A stretch of 64,000 bases of DNA, from NCBI RefSeq assembly GCF_003286085.1, contig NW_020825312.1, forward strand, positions 4,030,001-4,094,000, written 5' to 3'. The DNA comes from Drosophila persimilis (lineage: Eukaryota > Arthropoda > Insecta > Diptera > Drosophilidae). The notes beneath the pieces are model-generated. The model was not told the origin of the DNA. It did no database searches and saw nothing but the letters and a program-made list of their open reading frames with translations. Position numbers and translations under genes: made by a program. Shown in pieces: positions 33,401 to 46,483 of this stretch (within the stretch, counting starts at the first letter, position 1; each line of letters opens with the position of its first letter).

Positions 33401-36400
33401 TTTATTGGATAAGTTTGTTTAACGACAAGCAAAAGTACGAATAGACGCACACGAAAGGGCAGGTAAAAAGACGAAAAGTTCTACTTTTTTGTTGAAAAAT
33501 CAAATTGAGCAAAAGTTGATCTCAAACAGAAAAAGAGGAGAGTGGAAAGCTTGAAAAGTTTTCTGCAAAAATCGTTGGACGCGATAAGTTTGTAATTTGA
33601 TTTGTGCTCAATGTGCGCGCAATTGATTAGCCATTCTACCAGTTCATGAATACCCTCAATGCCCTGGTACTCACACTCGCACTAACACACATACATTCAA
33701 CAGCTTCTTATTCACCTTGCAGCCAAGAGCAGGTCTGGAGGCAGGAGGTCCTGCTACTACTATCTTCATTTGAAAGTTCGCCCTCTGCTCCAGTAAAATT
33801 TTGCGGCAAGCACTAACAACTGTTGCAGGACTCTTTCCCACACACACAAATACACGCCCACCAACAGACTGGCAGCATTGTGGCTTCCGACCGCAGACTC
33901 CTGCTGTTTAATATGCTGTTAAATTGCATTAAAATTTGAAAGAGTTGGCATGCAATCGGGGTTTTGGTCAGGCCTTCTTCCATGTGGTGCTTGTGCCTGT
34001 GCTGGTTCTGGTTCTGGCTGGCTTCCTAGATAAGCGCATTACAAGCTGCAGATCAGTGTGACCGTTTATGGTATAACCAGGCAGGCTCCAGTTTTCACTT
34101 ACTTTTGCGTTTTCAGCCAAAAAGTTTCGTTTTTGTTTTAAGGTGCTCCCTTTTCCACGAATTTGTGGCACATTTTCTTAAGTGCTGTTAGGCGCTCAAC
34201 ATCCTCTGTTATCAATTATCAATTATTATAAATTTTCAATGGTTTAAGGACCGTTAGAGAACAAATATTTATAAAGAAGGCACGAAGGCAATGGTCTCAA
34301 ATTTATGTTAATACATCAACAAGTCTTATATTTTTTCTTTTTGCTCTTGAGATTCATTTTGTTGTATAGAAAGGCGTTTACGTTTCAGTTCGGTAGAAAA
34401 GTGTTTCCGTTTTGAAAAAGGGAAAATCTTGCGCTTTGTGGAAACGGGAGCACAAAATATTTCGTTTTCAACAGTAAATTGGACATTTTTTGCGACAGTG
34501 AATATATATTTTTTTTATTTTTTATAAAGTACTTATATGGAGATACTGTATTCTGATTTTCAAGAAACGAGATGTTCTCTTGGAAAACATACGCAAACTG
34601 AACGCAGAGCTCAAATGTCAGCCAGCAGTAATTGCCTAGGAAAATAATTGAAAATGAATTGAGAGCGTGGAGTGAGCAGGATCCTGCTCCTGCCGCTGCT
34701 CCTTACTCTGACCCAGCCCCTGCCACTGCCCCTATCCCTGTTATTGCTCAGGACCGACCAGAGTGAGAGCTTGTAGCGCATTTAAAATGCAATAACCGGA
34801 TTAGATTGTGTTGCTGCCGCATCAGCATGTCCTCGCCGGACTCGCAGTTGTTGCTGTTGTCGCATGTTACTCTGGTATTTATAGAGTTTTAACGCAATCG
34901 CAATTTCGGTTGACATTTTGCGCTCTCGGCCATTTTCCATCCTCCATCCTCCATTGTGCTCTCTGCCGTGGCCGCTGGCTGTCGATAGACGTCTACAGGT
35001 AGCTCGTTGCTGTTGCTGGCCCCCAACTTCAGCCCCAAACAAAGCAGCTTCCCATCTTCCTGGCCACCCAGCTCCCGCTCCCGCTCCCGCAACAGACACA
35101 CACGTATCGCTGTCTGCTTTATGAAAAATGCATTTTGTCTGTCGTCGCTGTTCCATGAAGCGCACCACGGCCGTGTGGCTAATATTATTTCATTTGGCTT
35201 TGGAATACGCCATTCTGTGGCTGATACTTTATTTTGTCATTTGAAAATTTCTATTCATTTCTATTTAAGTGGCATTAAATGAAAATGCTTCAATTGGTCT
35301 CCGATGTTACTATTGGAGCTTACATATTGAATGGATTTTCAAGATTGTGGGCATCTTTAAACAACATGAAATTGAGAAAATGGCCAATAGGTGTTTGTGT
35401 TTTGGTCTAAACACAGTGTGAGTGGTCTAAAAAAAGTTACAGAAGTGAAAAGACCAGCTTGTTAGGTGTTTTTCTAGAATATTTTGGATTTGCTGTTGGG
35501 CCGATTGTTCCTATAAAGATACCTGCATAAGAAAGCATATTTTTAATCATTCAAAAACCTTTCAGTTCTAAAGAAAAGAAATTGGCAGGAAGGAAAGGCA
35601 CTCGTGCATACATAATTCTATGTCTTACGATAAAATCAGAATATCATAAGCAAATCACTTAGAAAGCTAATCAAATATTCGAAATTTCACTTTTTCGTTT
35701 ACGTATGCCAAAATGTGAGTGATTTTCCAAGATTTGTTTAAATCTGGCTTTTCTTTTGGCTGACACCCATCTGCACGAATCACTTTTAAGAATAAATATC
35801 ATAATTTTTGTTCAGCCCAGTTCGGCCTTCCATCAATCACAAATTTGACACTTGCAACACCTGTGGCTGTGTAAGCCGCAGCATCCACATCCCCTTGGCA
35901 ACCACTACCACGGCCTGTACCCTTGCCCTGCCCTGCAGTCCTTTTCGGGGGAGGATTTTTGTATGCCGTATATGCCATATTGATGTTCGTACAAATTAAA
36001 CCGAATGCAAATAAGTCAATTTCTGCTCAAACACGAGCGAAATTAATGTGGTACAAAATAAATACGACAAGATAAATGTATTTGGCATTGAGCGGGTGCC
36101 AAGTAACAAGATAAACGGATCCCCATCCCCATCCCGAGCCCCATCCCCATTCCCATCCGTATCCGTATCCGTGTCCCCGATGTGCTAATAAAAATACACG
36201 AGTCCGGGTCCTGGGCCGTGTCCTTGCAGACAGCGTGTGAAGAGTGCCCCTGGCCCTGTGTTTCCCTGTGTTTTCTCTCACGTTTAGCATTTCAAAAGGC
36301 GAATTGTTTATTTTTTTGTGCTTTTCCTTTTCCTCTTTCCTTGAGCTTTTCCATTCAACGCTATTTATCAGCCTTTGCCTCTTCCCATCTCTCCCTCTCT

Positions 36401-39109
36401 CCCTCTCTCTCTCTCTGGCTTTCCTTTGTAACCCAAGTTCACTTTCGTAGCTCGCTTTTGCAGTTAACTTCTTTGTAGTTTCGCTTGCTTATTCATTTCC
36501 CTTTTCCCACACACGTGAAAAGTTATTTTTTTTCTCCCACAATGAAAATGAAACGCATTCGTCCTCTCTCTTTGGGAGTGTGGAAAATAAGCGCAAAGCT
36601 GGAAAACTTGTCACGTGATAAACTCCGAAAGGAAAAGAATGTCACGTACCAAGAACGCAGCGACAACCTTTGCCACTTAAAGTTTTAAGCTCTGAGACAG
36701 AAATATGTTTTAATTCCATAATCAGCTTGCACTTGGCCGAAAACCAAAATCAATTCCCCATTGTTTGGCCAGCTAGAATGAAGGACCCATCCCATTCCAT
36801 CCCATCCCATCCCATTCCATTCTGATCCCCGAAAAATCGCAGCATACTTTGGCGTGCGACAAATGCTGGTCACGTATAGCCCCCACCCCAGTCAGAGGGC
36901 GAGGGACAGATGTTGGGGTGCACTTAGCATTGCTACATAATTTCTGATGGCGCCATTTTAAGAATTATGAATGCCACGTGACTTTTGCCGGGCAAATGAA
37001 AGGACCCGGAAATCAGGGATGGCAATTTCAATGCTGAGCAATACCGGAATGATACACTTTTAAGGTTGTTGCCAGAAAATGAGTCCCAAAGAATGATATT
37101 TTTATAGGTGTATGAATCAGTATGGGTGTTTTTTGAATCGGAGTTCACGGAACTGTATGATCATGAGGGAATAGGACAGCCCAGCTGATGGCAGGGGACA
37201 CTCTCTCTCCTGCGATTTGCCTTCCCTTCAGACAAAAAGCCGTTGAGTGTTAAGTTTTGCAATCGAGCACTGTAAAGATATATACAATTTGTAGCCCTAT
37301 TAAAACCTACCCTATTGAGCTGTTTATGGCTTTTTAGATGAATCTATCCGTACGGGTGTCGCCTAATTATGTTTGAACATCCTCCTTATAAACTGATAAA
37401 CTAGTCACCATTTTATCTAGTTAAATCAAAGGTGTTTTTATTGCCTGTAAACCTAAGAGTACAATTCGAAGCCCTTTAGCCCCACAAGCCTCCCGATATG
37501 TAGCGGAGGCTTAAAGCTGCTCGGCTTTCGAGCTGAATTTTAATTTATATCGTCTGGCAGAGAGCGGCCTGCCCTTGTGGCACCTCTGCGACCGGTCAAA
37601 GGTGTCACACATAAACCATTCAATCTGACAGTCAGCAGTCAGTCGGAGGAGGGAGACAAGCGAGACACAACCGATAGAGAATGACAATGCCCAGCGTTGA
37701 CCGCAGTCAAACTTTCGATTTCAGTTTGTTAACGTGGCAAACAGGACACAGGTATACAGGTATACAGGACACGTTGCCACGGCACCATTTCACCATTTTA
37801 CCGTTAGGTGGGTTAGCCGTGTGCTGCAATTTATTTTTTCTGCACATTTGTAGAGAGTATTGGTCGGTTTTTGCTGCTGCCCCTCGTTCCACATTTCCAC
37901 ACTCGTTTCGGTGGTGCAAATTGCGCACGAAACATGCGAGTGGGTGGGTGGTTGTTGCAAAAAACCAATTTGTAATAAAGACGGAGAGGAGAGACATGTT
38001 CCCGTACTACTCCCACCCGTATTGTGGGGCGGAATGAATGAATGGTGTGGCGAGGCGTGGAGGGGGATTATGTGGCATCAAAAGATGTTGACACATCACG
38101 CAGTCGGTATTGTTGGCGTCTCTGTCTCTGTATCTGGCATTTGAATGCTTTCAATTAACTCTATGTAGATAAATAGGAGAAACTTGCCGCGTTGATTGTG
38201 CCACAGTTACTCCGGAGAGCGGATCCTTGCTTTAAAGGCTCGCAAAGCGCACAACAAAAATGAAACATTGCACAACAGTAAATTACGCGAGGGCTGGGGC
38301 AAAATGGCGCTGGCGGAAATTGCATTATCAGCGTCAAAAGAGCAAAGGCGCACAGACAACGTTGCAGGCCCCCACCCCACACCACACCACCCCCCTTGGT
38401 GGCATGTTTTGCCGCCGGCTTTTGCCGCTTCCACTTCCTGCCCCGCCGTGGCGACGAGACAATGAGTTGTGATAGCACAACTTTTGCAGCGGCGTCGCAT
38501 AATTACACTTACACGGGACGAGCGGGGAGAGGGGAGAGTGGCAAGGGGCAAGTGGCAGCCAGAGCGAGTTACTGTTACTCAAGACTGATGAGCAGTTTAT
38601 GACTTGACGCTTTCGCAGGGCTTTTAATACCGTTATTGTGGCGCATTTGTAACTGGCAGTTAATAACGGACACGATGCGACGCGCTGCAGTTTCAGCTCC
38701 AGTTCCAGCTCCAGCTCCAGCTGCAAAGTGGATTACCCCCGGTTGGCCATTGTCTGTGTGTGGCATGCCCCGTTCATGATCGTTCAAGCCCATCATCCGC
38801 AGCATTTATATGAAATTTTAATGAATTGTAAAGCCAGGACATCTTGGAGCAGCCAGAAGCAGGGATACCACATACCACACACATGTGCTCTATCTGACAA
38901 ACATTATCAGACAGAGAGACAGACGGAGAGAGAGGGAGAGAGCTGGAGAGCGGGTCTCCACTTCAAGTTCAATAAAGTTGAGTGCCTCGCACAAATGGAA
39001 ATTTTACGCATACGCCATCTGAGAGAAAGAAAAGCGGGGAAAAGTGCCCTTTAAAATCACTTTATTATGCGAGCGTGTGAGAGCATTTTCCAACCCCAGC
39101 CTCCCCCCC

Positions 39110-39134
39110 GTGTGTGTGTGTGTGTGTGTGTGTG
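39110..39134. repeat. (GT)n microsatellite
   Basis: About 12 GT units after a C tract. Confidence 0.9.
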
Positions 39135-40486
39135 GACACATTTGTTGGGGCGACAATTTATAAGAAAATTCCAATCGAACTCCGGGCATCGCTGGGCAAA
39201 TGTCTTTCGGCCGATAAAAACGTACCCGGCACGCGCTTTAATCATGAAAAATCATATTGAATGCTCCGCTCGATCCCGTCCCCCGTGCATCCAGGATAGT
39301 AGTAGGCGTGGCAGCCATTAAATGAATATTTCAACAAATTTGCCTTTACAAGCTCTCGCTCTGCAGGATATCTGAGAGGAGACACACACACACCCACACC
39401 CACACACTCGCCAAACAGCTGCACAATTTCCGTAGAAAACTTAGCATTGGAAACTTTTGTGTGCGACTTCTGCCAACAGCAAAAACAACAACAACAAGAA
39501 CAATAGGAAGGGAGCTCAAACTTTGGGAAGAAGCTGCATTTTAAATGCCCTTTAGAACTGATCTATTGACGGCCAGCGAGTAGCCAATCCAGAACATACA
39601 TTTTGTGTACATACTCGTATTAGAACAGTGTTTAACATAGTACATCAGGAAGCTTTAACCAACAAGAAGAAGCCTCTATTAGATCTAGGATATCTAACTC
39701 TATCCCTCTCTCTTCAGAGAGTGTCCCTCTTTAAATAACTGCAGCTTACATTTCGATGGAGATAATAATTTCTTTACAAAGCTTTTCAGCTTGTTGTTGC
39801 CTCCCTCTTTAGTCAAAGCTAATGTCTGCATCGGAATACCCTTCCATGCATACCCTTCTCTGACAAGTTGGAAGTTTCCGCCGCATGCATTTCAATTGCG
39901 TTGCCGTCGACGCCAACGTCGACATTTACATGCCAAGTCATTGGCCAAAGTATTCCTCCCCCAAAACCCCGAACCCCCACGAATGCCAGCACCCATGGAG
40001 AGCGGCCGCCTGCACTGTGTCTTACATCTCTTTGACTCTAATAGATTTTAATCAGCCGCAGGACATACGCCTGGACGAGGACAACGACAACGGCAACGAC
40101 GACGACGACATGCTGTTATGGCCCCAAACCGCTTGGCGACAATCGCAATTTCTCCAAGAGAATCGCCCCCAGGGGCCTGGCCTGGCCGTCGCAGGCTTTA
40201 ATTATGCCAGTTGTGGAATTAAAAGTATGAAAAAAGGAACACGAATATTCAATTTTTGGGCATATTTTTCCAAGTATTTAAATGGGAGCTCAGAACACAC
40301 TTTTCATCCCCAATTTGGTTCTAGCCAGCGGCCGGCGAAGCACTCACAAAAGTAGATGAGTGTTAAGGTGTGAGTGCTGGGGAAAGCGCGTTTTTTCCAC
40401 ACAATTTACCCGCAACACCTTCGGGGCAGCGGTAGCGAACACCTCTAATGAGCCACTCCAGACCTAAGCACTTTTCACCCGACCCC

Positions 40487-40585
40487 CACACACACACACA
40501 CACACACACACATCCTTGAAACTTGCTGCACTTTTCAGCACTTCGACACGTTCTCCCATACACACATACACACACACACACACAC
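40487..40585. repeat. Two (CA)n microsatellites
   Basis: CA runs at 40487-40512 and 40561-40585 are separated by about 50 bases. Confidence 0.9.
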
Positions 40586-41428
40586 GAGGAGGTGAGGAGG
40601 TGGGGAGGTGTGGCAAAAGAGTATTTTCTCTTTTTTGCGTAATTGGCCAAATGCTGAGTGATGTGGCCGGACGGGCGACTTTATGGCCAAGAGAGAGAGG
40701 CGGAAAAGTGGCGAACAAATTTAATACCCTTATCGGTATCCGTTGCTGGCCATAAAATGGCCCGCATAAACCAGAAGGGGATGCGGAAGAGCATTACACA
40801 TTTCGTTTGGCCCATCTGAAATATCAGCCATGGACATCTGGGCCAATAAAAGTGTCAAATGAAATGCGTATAATGAGCATCGTTGTCCTCCTCCAATCGA
40901 ACGATGTCCGACTGCCGCTGGATGATGACTCCTGACCGACTGCGAAAGTGTTTTAAAATGTAAAGTGTCATTATTTGTGTGCATCGTTAAATTTCATTTA
41001 AAGCAACGCCATCAACAGCATTAACATCAACGGCAGCAGATGACAGTATTGCCCTCTGGTATCGCAGGACCCCCTGGCGGGGGTCACAGCTTCCGCTTAT
41101 CTGCTCATTGCGATCTTTATTGGCTGCCGTTATGGTCCTGCGGGTGTCCATAATTCCGCATGTAATTTGATTACCCACACAACCCCCACAATTGTCAAGC
41201 ATTCCCCCATCCTTCTGTCCCCCTTGATATCAACAACTTCATCGACACTTCGAGGACATTTCCAGGAGGAAACTTTAAGGAGGAGAGTGGGGCAGAAAAC
41301 TTAATGTTTGGCGAGTGTGAAGGCAACTCTTAATTAGTCCAATTATACAAGATTGTATTTGATAATAATCACATTAATTGCTCATGGTATAGACGGAATA
41401 TTCTCAGGTATGTATTTCCCAAAATTTC

Positions 41429-42054
41429 CTAACGAAACGGGGGGTCTTCACCATCGTCATCCTTTACCCTCAGGCAAAAACACGTAAGCAGCAAAATGCA
41501 GATCACCTGGGAGGGGATAGGGAGAGGGATAGGGATAGGGATAGGGATTTGTTACATAGCAGATCAACGCTTACCGCTGCAACCAAAGTCAGCTTGTACC
41601 AGTGGTGGGTGACCACCAGCTCGACGACTCCTCCCTGGTTCCCAGCAACGATCCAGAGCGACATCTTCCCCAGGAAGTAGCTAACCAATGCGAAAATAAG
41701 CTGAAAGTATCTTGAAATGCATATTAAACTGAAGCTATCTACAGGTTCTCTGACTGCAACACACCATTTGCATAAGCTTAAGATTCTGGCGTATCGCCGC
41801 ATATAGGCCCGCACAGAGGATGGCTATAAGGAAGGAGTTCAAGACGAAGCACAGCACGAGCAGAAGTTTGCCTTTCATTGTTACCTCGTTTAGGTTTTGA
41901 CCGCCCTCAATTATGTCCAATACATTGAAAAGCTGTGGAATGGGATGCGCCATGGGTTTAGCTAGGGACGGATGTCGCTGGGCTAACTTACTACCAATAA
42001 AAGAATGCTAAGCACCACTGAGATCTTTAGAACAAGCACGGTGCAGAAACACAT
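41429..42054 (-). CDS. Small four-transmembrane protein, four exons, family not assigned
   Basis: The exons are 42054-41992, 41932-41765, 41700-41575 and 41506-41429, all phase 0 with short introns (59-68 bases), encoding 144 residues. No single open frame shows this gene; it appears only after splicing. Transmembrane segments: TM1 about 4-21 (TVLVLKISVVLSILLLV), TM2 about 45-66 (LLLVLCFVLNSFLIAILCAG), TM3 about 78-96 (LIFALVSYFLGKMSLWIV), and TM4 about 112-130 across the last junction, then a short acidic tail (KDDDGEDPPFR). There is no CCG-type large loop, so it is not a standard tetraspanin. However, its intron after TM2 falls at the same place and phase as in Tsp66A. It might be related to the small insect 4-TM (DUF4728/MARVEL-like) proteins. 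An alternative first exon may lie at 42241-42161. Confident as a gene, not as a family. Confidence 0.72.
41513..41548. repeat. GGGATA hexamer array inside an intron
   Basis: Repeats of GGGATA/GGGAGA run up to the acceptor of the last intron of the 144-residue membrane-protein gene. On the coding strand they read CCCTAT/CCCTCT and form its whole polypyrimidine tract before the CAG at 41509-41507. Confidence 0.85.
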
Positions 42055-42160
42055 CTTCTCGACCCTTTTGAAATTTTTAAATATTATTGTTCATCCAGTC
42101 CCAAGCACAATTGACAATTTTCTCCACCCAACGGAGAATAGTAAACCAATATGCAAGTAC

Positions 42161-42241
42161 ATCAAAGCATAGCAAGAATAGGGGACACACACAGGAGATC
42201 TTGAGGGCCCAAACGGAGGTTCTCGAAGGCTCGTTCGCCAT
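42161..42241 (-). CDS. Candidate alternative first exon of the 4-TM gene
   Basis: The frame opens with MANEPSRTSVWALKISCVCP and reaches a phase-0 donor GTACTT after 27 codons. Spliced to the exon at 41932 it would give a protein with a different TM1. The hydrophobic core KISCVCPLFLLCF resembles KISVVLSILLLV of the downstream first exon, as in duplicated exons. The donor is weak, so an upstream open frame or chance is possible. Confidence 0.3.
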
Positions 42242-45200
42242 GTTTCAGTAGTGTTTATAAAAATGTGACAACTTTTCCAGCGCCAACGTAGTTATTTACA
42301 AGTGTTGAGCCACAAGATGTTTAAGTGGCCCTAACTGGGTTCTGCCACATGTGTCGAGCAGCCAGGAGGACAAAGGGGCCACCAGCAACAACATGGTTGA
42401 CAATTTCCAGTTGAACGCACAAAGCAGAGACGTCTCCTCCTGCTCCTGGCTGCTTGGGGCAGACCCCCCGCTCGGGTTCTGTTTGTGCTCCATCTGCTGA
42501 TGCCTCCTCTGTCCTCTGTCGTCTGTCGTCTGTCGTGTCCTTTCCTATCTTGCTAAAATAATCGCCACAATAATCTGTCAACGACAGCTGTTGATGTCAT
42601 AAAAACCTTTTGAAGATGTGAAGATGTCGTTGTTGTCCTTGTTGGGGCCCACATACCCCCCACACCATTTACATCCACCCTCAACAGGCTAATGATAATT
42701 TGCCACAATTTACACTCAAACCTGCCACAGCAACAGGACTCCCCCCAACCACAGCCACTGGCCTTCCCCGCACTGTTGGCCCGGCCCCAAATGGCTGCGA
42801 TAAAATCATTGATGAAGCCAGAAGCTAATTGAATGTTAATCGCTTGGCATTGACATTGCACGTGGCAGGCAGGCAGCCAGCCAGGCAGCATAGCAGGCAG
42901 GAAGGGAAAACGAGAACCAGGGTTAAAAGATAGACAGGTCGGAGAAAAGAAACCTGGAATCGAGTCGACACAGATGCGCAGATAAGGCTCAAAGGTAAGC
43001 GGTCAATTTGCATAAAGTAATGATAAATCAACAGCCAAGACGACCTTCGAAGGGCCGCTCGCCTGCCCCGCTCCCCCGCTCCCTCCACACACCAACCAAA
43101 TCCATTTGTTTTGTCCCGCAACAAGACTGCAAATAAAATACAAACAGTCTTTAAATTAAAAATTAAATTTTAATCAGCCTCGGAGCTCCGCGATGCGTAT
43201 CAGCGGAGGGCTGCCCTTTGTCTGGGTCTTCGTCTGCGTCTGCGTCTATGACATATCGCGATGGCTGTCGAGATGGGATGGGATGGGATGAGACGAGTCT
43301 GCTTTCTTTTCTACTTCAGCCCGAGTGGCTCTGGCATTTGTGCATTACTTTGTGGATAAGCGGAGCAATTTGTTTGCGCTGGCGAGGAGGGGAGCCTGGG
43401 CCTCGTTGAGGAAGGCGAAATTCAAGGATCAAAATAAGTAGCGTTATTTCGGAGTATTCAAAGTTTATATTTCAGTTAATGGACCACTAGCTGCCGGGGC
43501 TATCGGCTTTGTTCAAAGTTGAAACATTTAAAATTAAAGGAGAAACATGGTGAGTCGACTCACATGTTTATCCCGAAGAAAGCTTACTATTTGGTTATGC
43601 CTCTGCGAACAATGTATTGTATTGGCTATTAGCACCCATAGAAACTGACGCGTGTACCGTGCCACGGAAAACATCTAAAACAGACACAGGCCACAACAAG
43701 GCAACAAATCTACATACATTTGCTGCCTGCTGGCGAAATGTTTCTGTTGCAATGGCATGCTTCAACTACGGCTGTCCCTGACAGCGGCAACATTAAACGC
43801 ACTCACAGTTGCAAACTCAGGCCAGGAACAGGGACTGGGACAGGGACGGCCCTTTTCTGGTTCTGCGGAGTCCACGTCCACGCCGACATACAGATACACG
43901 CCTAGATGCAAATGTAAATGCAAATGCAAATACAAATACAAATAGAAACGGACAGACACCAGAGCCCCATCAGATGCATCAATTGTCTAATTGTTTGCCG
44001 AGACAGAGTCGTCATAATGTCCATCAAAATGCTGTGCCATGCCCCACAGTCAAGAATGCAGGGGGGAATGCGTGTCGTGTCCTTGTTCCGTCTAAATGTC
44101 TGTGACGGCGTCGCCTGACCCGAGCACTCGTTCGCCTCAGATGTGGCATCCAGTGTGGCGTCTGCCAGTGAGGCAGGCAGTGAGTCAGGCAGTGAGGCCC
44201 GTGGGATAGGTAAATTTGATTTATGACTTATTATGCGTCTTATGTCCAGCCATAATTTAATTATACCAGTACACAGCCCTGTGCAGGGCACTACAGTCTG
44301 CTACAGCACAAAACCGAAACGACTCTGTCTGCAGTTTTTCGCCCTGCCACACACCCATACACATGCCCCCACACACAGATAAATACAAAATCTGCCACAC
44401 ATAATGCTGTTATTTAAATCATGAAAATTCGCTTACCTAAATTGCATTGCAACAATGGCATGTCCTCACTCGGCTACACTGGCGGAAAAGCTGTCCATCT
44501 GCAAGGACGAGAATACTCTGAACAGAAAAACTACTAAGAAAGGGATTCGAGGCAATGATTTTCCCTCAGTGTAGGCCTGCCGTCACTGCCTCCCTGCTTT
44601 TCTGTGTCATCTCTCCGGCAGCTTGGCCAAAAATTTAAGCCCAAATGTAAATGTAATTAAAGTGCAGTTAGGTCACACAGATACTCGTACGAATGTATCT
44701 GTGTCTGTTTCTATAGAGATGCGAGTGTGCTTGGCATGCGAAATGAAATTGAAATAAATTATTGACTAATTGTCAACTCAGACAAGGACAATGTGGCACA
44801 TCTTCTTCTTGCTGTCCGTGTGGGCCATGAGGAATGAAGCATGGGGCGTGTTTGCAATCAAATCGCAAATCAAAACCAAACAACAACAACAACAGCAACT
44901 GCAACAGCAACGACAGCTAATTTGTCAGGGAAAAAGTAGAAGCCTGAGACACCCCTCACTCTACTCTTTTCGGCCACGTTTTCATTTAATTTAATTTGAT
45001 TGTTCTTGTCTGGCCCATGGCCAATGGCCCCAGGGATGGATCAGCTCCATTGCATGTCTCATTAGTGTCACCTTAAAGAGGTCATCAAATTTAAATCGCC
45101 CCGCCCCGCACCGGCGCCTCCCACTCGGGTGATGGCTTGAAGAGCCTTGGCGCCTCCACTCCACTCCAATCAAGATTTTGAGTTAACTTTAATTGGTGTA

Positions 45201-46483
45201 GGTTAAATGTGACTATGTCTGGTAATCCAAGGTCAGATAAGCACTACAGAAGACAATTGTTACTCCGTTACCTGCAAAATACGCGTAGAAAAAAGTTCAC
45301 TCAAGCAATGGCGCCCATTTTATCAAAATTTGGTTATTCCTTTATAGATTAACGCTTTAAAAGAGAGAATTTTAATGATCCGATTGGTTAGGGTATCCCA
45401 CACTTGAATCTGGCTCCCACTCCCATCGAATGGCTTATGCAACCCGAGTGGTTCGCCTCATTCCCGCTCAAATATCACTGTCATAACAAGCATTAGATCT
45501 GTCGGGCCAAGATCTTTCTCTCTTTCTCTCCTTGCAGCGACCTGTCAATAGATCCCATTGAGTCCATTAAGTACATGTTTGAGTACCTATGGATACATTA
45601 TGGGCACTATGGGCACTTTGCTCTTGGCAAATGTCAAGATTAAACTGGTTTTTGTGGACTGCGACTGGGACTGGAACTGAAACTGTGGCAGCATGTAAAC
45701 GATTAATGTGCGGTGGCGTTGCGGACCCGTTATGAGAGCATAAATATCCGTTAATTAACCGACGATGATAATAATAACAAGTGCAAAAGTAAACGCGTGA
45801 CTGTCCGCGTGTTTTCGGGTTCGTGTCCGGCTGCCAATGGCCCCAACCGATTTCAGTTTATATGGATTACATTAACTAGAGATAACGATAGCCCTTGCAG
45901 AGGGTATAATGAATATATAATAAGAGAAAGAAGCATTATTGATCCAACGGGCATCAACAGCCGTCGACATCGTAAACCCAAGTTCAGATTGCTATATCAT
46001 AAGCTAACTGCCGTTGGATTAATCTACAGAGAAGGGTATCTTCAGTTTCGGCTAGCCTTTCTCCCATTTGATAGATCTCTTTGGCTTCTGGTCCTGGGGT
46101 ATTAAATCCAATTAAAGAGCCGTAATGTAAAGCGCGAATATACACGACACGGCCACGCCTCCGCGACTTATCGCAAAGCTGCTTAAAGCAGCCGCCCCTC
46201 CGACTCCGACTCCGCCTACGCCCCCGCCTCTGCCCGCCGAAGGCCGATGACGTAGCGGAAAGCAGCTGCCAAAGTCTGATATAATGTCTGGTCTGGGGTC
46301 GAGCCCATTGTTCGATCCGTACCTATTCCGCTTAGCCCGCGCCGATTGAGGCCTGAGGTTAGGCTGCGGTCACCCGGAAGGTCTGCTCTGCTCATGTTTG
46401 ACTTGCAACAATCGATCTTTGTTTTATTAACAGGCAACATTAACAAGAAGCTTTAACAATCTCTGCCTCCGCGGAGAGGTGGC
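42242..46483. other. Intergenic
   Basis: No gene is recognised. There is simple sequence: CTGTCGT repeats at 42513-42537, GGCAGCCAGCC-type repeats at 42868-42890, GGGAT array at 43273-43290, AAATGC/AAATAC array at 43908-43943, and CAA/CAG runs at 44880-44910. Minus-strand TTTATT at 46423-46428 is the polyadenylation signal of the cuticle gene to the right. Confidence 0.45.

Larger units (their letters stand above)
25830..41428. other. 15.6-kb gene-poor region
   Basis: No intact gene is recognised on either strand. It contains simple repeats (CAGCTA array 27218-27246, GAT/GATGGC array 28217-28260, CTCC/CTCT tract 36386-36416, CCCAT array 36788-36815, GT and CA arrays 39110-40585), GGTTCGG-rich sequence at 28928-28966, and one decayed coding remnant at 30070-30470. 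The length and lack of genes suggest enhancer DNA or an untranslated RNA, but I see no direct evidence for either. Confidence 0.4.

Noticed and set aside
39885..40355. 156-codon open frame on the plus strand
   Set aside because: No domain or promoter context; it includes a GAC/AAC simple repeat giving Asp/Asn runs.
44791..44994. Open frame beginning MWHIFFLLSVWAM, signal-peptide-like
   Set aside because: The rest is a CAA repeat (poly-Gln) and random sequence. There is no TATA or initiator at the right distance and no family resemblance.
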